64,000 nt of DNA from Clostridiales bacterium (GTDB lineage: Bacteria; Bacillota; Clostridia; Peptostreptococcales; Acidaminobacteraceae): the NCBI GenBank assembly GCA_016342415.1, contig JAEIOD010000001.1, positions 124,001 through 188,000 of the forward strand, in the 5' to 3' direction. Positions 62,363 through 64,000 of this stretch are shown one piece after another (the first letter of the stretch is position 1; the number at the start of each line of letters is the position of its first letter). The position numbers and the translations under genes are program-made. The notes below the pieces were generated by a model that did no database searches, had not been told where the DNA came from, and was given only the letters and a program-made list of their open reading frames with translations.

Positions 62363-62782
62363 TTATCTTTTAGGTGGCATGACAGTCGCTGTACCGGTTA
62401 ATACAACTGTGCCTTCTTGATTTGTGCAAACTGTGTCACAGATAATTCTATTCTTCTCATCTATTTTCTCAGAAACTGTTACAGTCGCTTTTATTGTGTC
62501 ACCAAAACGCACGGGTGCTTTAAATTTTAAATCCTGTCCCAAGTAAATAGTTCCAGGACCTGGCAGTTGATTACCCAGTACGGCAGAAACCAGACCTGCT
62601 GTTAACATACCGTGTACAATACGTCCCTTGAAAATTGTCTTTTTCATAAACTCTTCATTTATATGTGCTGGATTGATATCACCTGATAAACCGGCATACA
62701 TATATACATCTGTTTCTGAAATCGTCTTTTGAAAACTAGCTTGATCGCCAATTTTGATATCTTCTATTGATCTACCGTTCAT
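62363..62782 (-). CDS. MaoC-family (R)-specific enoyl-CoA hydratase (PhaJ-like)
   Basis: 139 residues, single hot-dog domain. The hydratase-2 motif is visible: SGDINPAHINEEF gives the Asp and His, and KGRIVHGMLTAGLVSAVLG is the following helix. LGQDLKFKAPVRFGDTI is typical of PhaJ-like enzymes. It hydrates or dehydrates enoyl-CoA with (R)-stereochemistry. Here it likely dehydrates (R)-3-hydroxybutyryl-CoA to crotonyl-CoA. AGGAGGG precedes the start, and it is 9 bp downstream of the reductase gene. Confidence 0.92.
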   Translation of the reverse strand: MNGRSIEDIKIGDQASFQKTISETDVYMYAGLSGDINPAHINEEFMKKTIFKGRIVHGMLTAGLVSAVLGNQLPGPGTIYLGQDLKFKAPVRFGDTIKATVTVSEKIDEKNRIICDTVCTNQEGTVVLTGTATVMPPKR

Positions 62783-62791
62783 AAATCCCTC

Positions 62792-63511
62792 CTATAATCT
62801 CATACCACCATTAACAGATAAGTTATGTCCTGAAACATACGACGATTCATCCGATGCCAAAAACAAAGCAGCATTTGCTATCTCTTTCGGTTCGCCTAAA
62901 CGTCCCAACATCGTCATTTTTGCAAACTTATCCAATAAGTCCTGTGGAACAGTTTTCAAAATATCTGTCATGATATAACCAGGAGAAATTGTGTTGACTC
63001 TAACATTTGCACCTTTTCTAGAAAACTCTTTTGCCCACGTTTTTGATAAACCATAAAGAGCTGATTTAGTTGCAGCGTAGTTTGCCTGTCCTACATTGCC
63101 AAACTCACCAACTACAGATGAAATATTAATAATTGAGCCATACCCATTTGACATCATCATAGGACCAATATGTTTCGTTAAGTTATAAACGCCGTTTAAG
63201 TTAACATCAATAACTCTATCCCACATCTCATCTGTTAACTTATGTGTGAGTGCATCTCGTGTAATGCCTGCATTATTAACCAAGATATCCACTTGTCCGT
63301 ATTTTTCTTTGACTTCCTCTACAAAAACTTGAACATCATCTCGATTGGTTACATTTAATCGATAACCTACAACAGAGTCATGAGTATAACTTAAATCGGT
63401 CATATCCACAGCAATAACCTGAGCACCTTCAGAAGCAAAACGAAGTGCAATCTCTCCACCTAAACCTTTGGCACCACCTGTAACAACAGCAACTTTTCCA
63501 TCTAATCTCAT
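62792..63511 (-). CDS. SDR-family 3-oxoacyl-CoA/ACP reductase (FabG/PhaB-like)
   Basis: 239 residues from the ATG at 63511 behind AAGGAGATG; a longer frame to 63568 is rejected. SDR motifs: VVTGGAKGLGGEIALRFA (nucleotide), NNAGITRDALTHKLTD, catalytic Ser in INISSVVGEFGN, and Tyr-Lys in QANYAATKSALYGLS. These give (R)-3-hydroxyacyl products. The gene heads the operon with MaoC, acyl-CoA dehydrogenase and EtfBA, so acetoacetyl-CoA is the likely substrate rather than an ACP intermediate. That choice is inference. Confidence 0.92.
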   Translation of the reverse strand: MRLDGKVAVVTGGAKGLGGEIALRFASEGAQVIAVDMTDLSYTHDSVVGYRLNVTNRDDVQVFVEEVKEKYGQVDILVNNAGITRDALTHKLTDEMWDRVIDVNLNGVYNLTKHIGPMMMSNGYGSIINISSVVGEFGNVGQANYAATKSALYGLSKTWAKEFSRKGANVRVNTISPGYIMTDILKTVPQDLLDKFAKMTMLGRLGEPKEIANAALFLASDESSYVSGHNLSVNGGMRL

Positions 63512-63749
63512 AATACATCTCCTTAAAATAGAATTCATAATGATCCCCAGCAATAAGTCTACGGTCATTCAAACACTCTTTGCAATGTTTTAGCACGATA
63601 GTTAAACATTGTTATATTTTTAACACTCAAGAATGATTATGTATTTTTTTCTGTTAATCTGAACATTTCATTTAAATATTGAAGCATATCTAATAGTTTT
63701 TGCCCATAATTTATAGAAAACAACAACATATTCTTTCGCTTTTCCTTAT

Positions 63750-63765
63750 TGCAATAAGTATGCCA
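63750..63765 (-). promoter_or_regulatory. Sigma54 (-24/-12) promoter of the acyl-CoA reduction operon
   Basis: Read on the minus strand: TGGCATACTTATTGCA. This matches the TGGCAC-N5-TTGCA consensus at all fixed positions except one (T for C). The GG and GC elements have the required spacing. The predicted start lies near 63738, about 225 nt before the first gene. A sigma54 activator gene sits at the far end of the operon. Confidence 0.7.
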
Positions 63766-63880
63766 AATTTTTAACAAACCTTCTTTACCTTACAATCAGA
63801 TGATTTTCAAATTATAACATTACATATTTCCTACAATTTTTTAGTGGCTGTGTGCTCATTTGGCAACAAGCTCAAAAAAA

Positions 63881-63918
63881 ACAACAGATATGTCTCCATC
63901 AAGAGACATATCTGTTGT
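63881..63918 (-). terminator. Strong terminator of a gene to the right of the window
   Basis: A 16-bp perfect stem (63881-63896 with 63903-63918), 6-nt loop, followed on the minus strand by TTTTTTTT. Confidence 0.85.
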
Positions 63919-63979
63919 CCTAAATCTATTAAAATATTTTTAATGTATAGAGTTGGCGACACTTAAGGTGATTTTTTGA

Positions 63980-64000
63980 TTATTTACCTATCGCTTCAAC
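63980..64000 (-). CDS. Possible last codons of a truncated upstream gene
   Basis: A minus-strand frame open from the window edge reads Val-Glu-Ala-Ile-Gly-Lys and then TAA (63980-63982). It ends 61 bp before a strong terminator, which implies a gene entering from the right. The product cannot be told from six codons, and another frame could be the real one. Confidence 0.25.
   Translation of the reverse strand, partial: VEAIGK

Larger units (their letters stand above)
63512..63979. other. 468-bp upstream region of the acyl-CoA operon
   Basis: It holds the sigma54 promoter candidate (63750-63765) and the terminator of a gene beyond the window (63881-63918), and is otherwise AT-rich. The predicted transcript leader is about 225 nt. 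Direct TGAGC repeats near 63848-63875 could be activator sites, but the evidence is weak. No ORF is credible. Confidence 0.5.

Noticed and set aside
1..64000. tRNA, rRNA, CRISPR array, prophage or transposase genes
   Set aside because: None was recognised by eye on either strand; a tRNA scan was not possible here.

Overview
The window is AT-rich with strong AGGAGG-type ribosome sites, short intergenic gaps and standard-code genes. It carries flavoprotein-linked acyl-CoA reduction genes, GPH/GH36/GH13 sugar genes, a sigma54 activator, DUF438 and copper-amine-oxidase-like stalk domains, and many two-component and c-di-GMP proteins. Together these suggest a low-GC, Clostridia-like anaerobe with a large signalling repertoire. 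The genus cannot be fixed from the sequence. No rRNA, tRNA, CRISPR array, insertion sequence or phage gene was found. Most genes lie on the minus strand.

Layout. 1-951 is the 3' part of a GGDEF-EAL protein, then a minus-strand block of small exported or membrane proteins (998-3599) whose last gene has an in-frame amber codon. 3720-8485 holds an NTF2-like protein, a lone EAL half-protein, a secreted metallophosphoesterase, a GNAT acetyltransferase and a membrane GGDEF protein. 8858-10061 is a PadR/membrane-protein pair behind a promoter with duplicated operator-like repeats. 10184-15628 is an ABC exporter (ATPase plus two permeases) next to an XRE regulator and a NarL-type two-component system. 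16643-28004 mixes small proteins, two zinc-ribbon membrane paralogues, a candidate structured non-coding RNA (18348-18690), a decayed beta-lactamase-like gene, and a three-gene sensor operon: solute-binding lipoprotein, REC-HD-GYP, and BvgS-like hybrid kinase.

28073-43776 holds an oxidoreductase, an alpha-galactoside operon (GH36, GH13, GPH transporter), lipoprotein and AIM24-like genes, a 7TM signalling cluster (kinase-less 7TM-PAS protein, NarL regulator, 7TM kinase), a ketopantoate-reductase-like gene and a secreted DUF1566 protein. 43975-48226 is an aconitase, isocitrate dehydrogenase and citrate synthase operon making 2-oxoglutarate from a strong promoter overlapped by inverted repeats. 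proBA (53966-56015) and a formimidoylglutamase-like gene (56476-57477) are also tied to glutamate metabolism.

57583-63511 links a sigma54 enhancer-binding protein to an operon of 3-ketoacyl-CoA reductase, MaoC hydratase, acyl-CoA dehydrogenase and EtfBA. A near-consensus -24/-12 sigma54 promoter lies upstream of that operon. The enzymes suggest crotonyl-CoA to butyryl-CoA reduction by an (R)-3-hydroxyacyl-CoA route, but no thiolase or crotonase is visible. The strongest undescribed candidates are the RNA at 18348-18690, this regulatory circuit with the structured leader at 59072-59136, and the kinase-less 7TM-PAS sensor.
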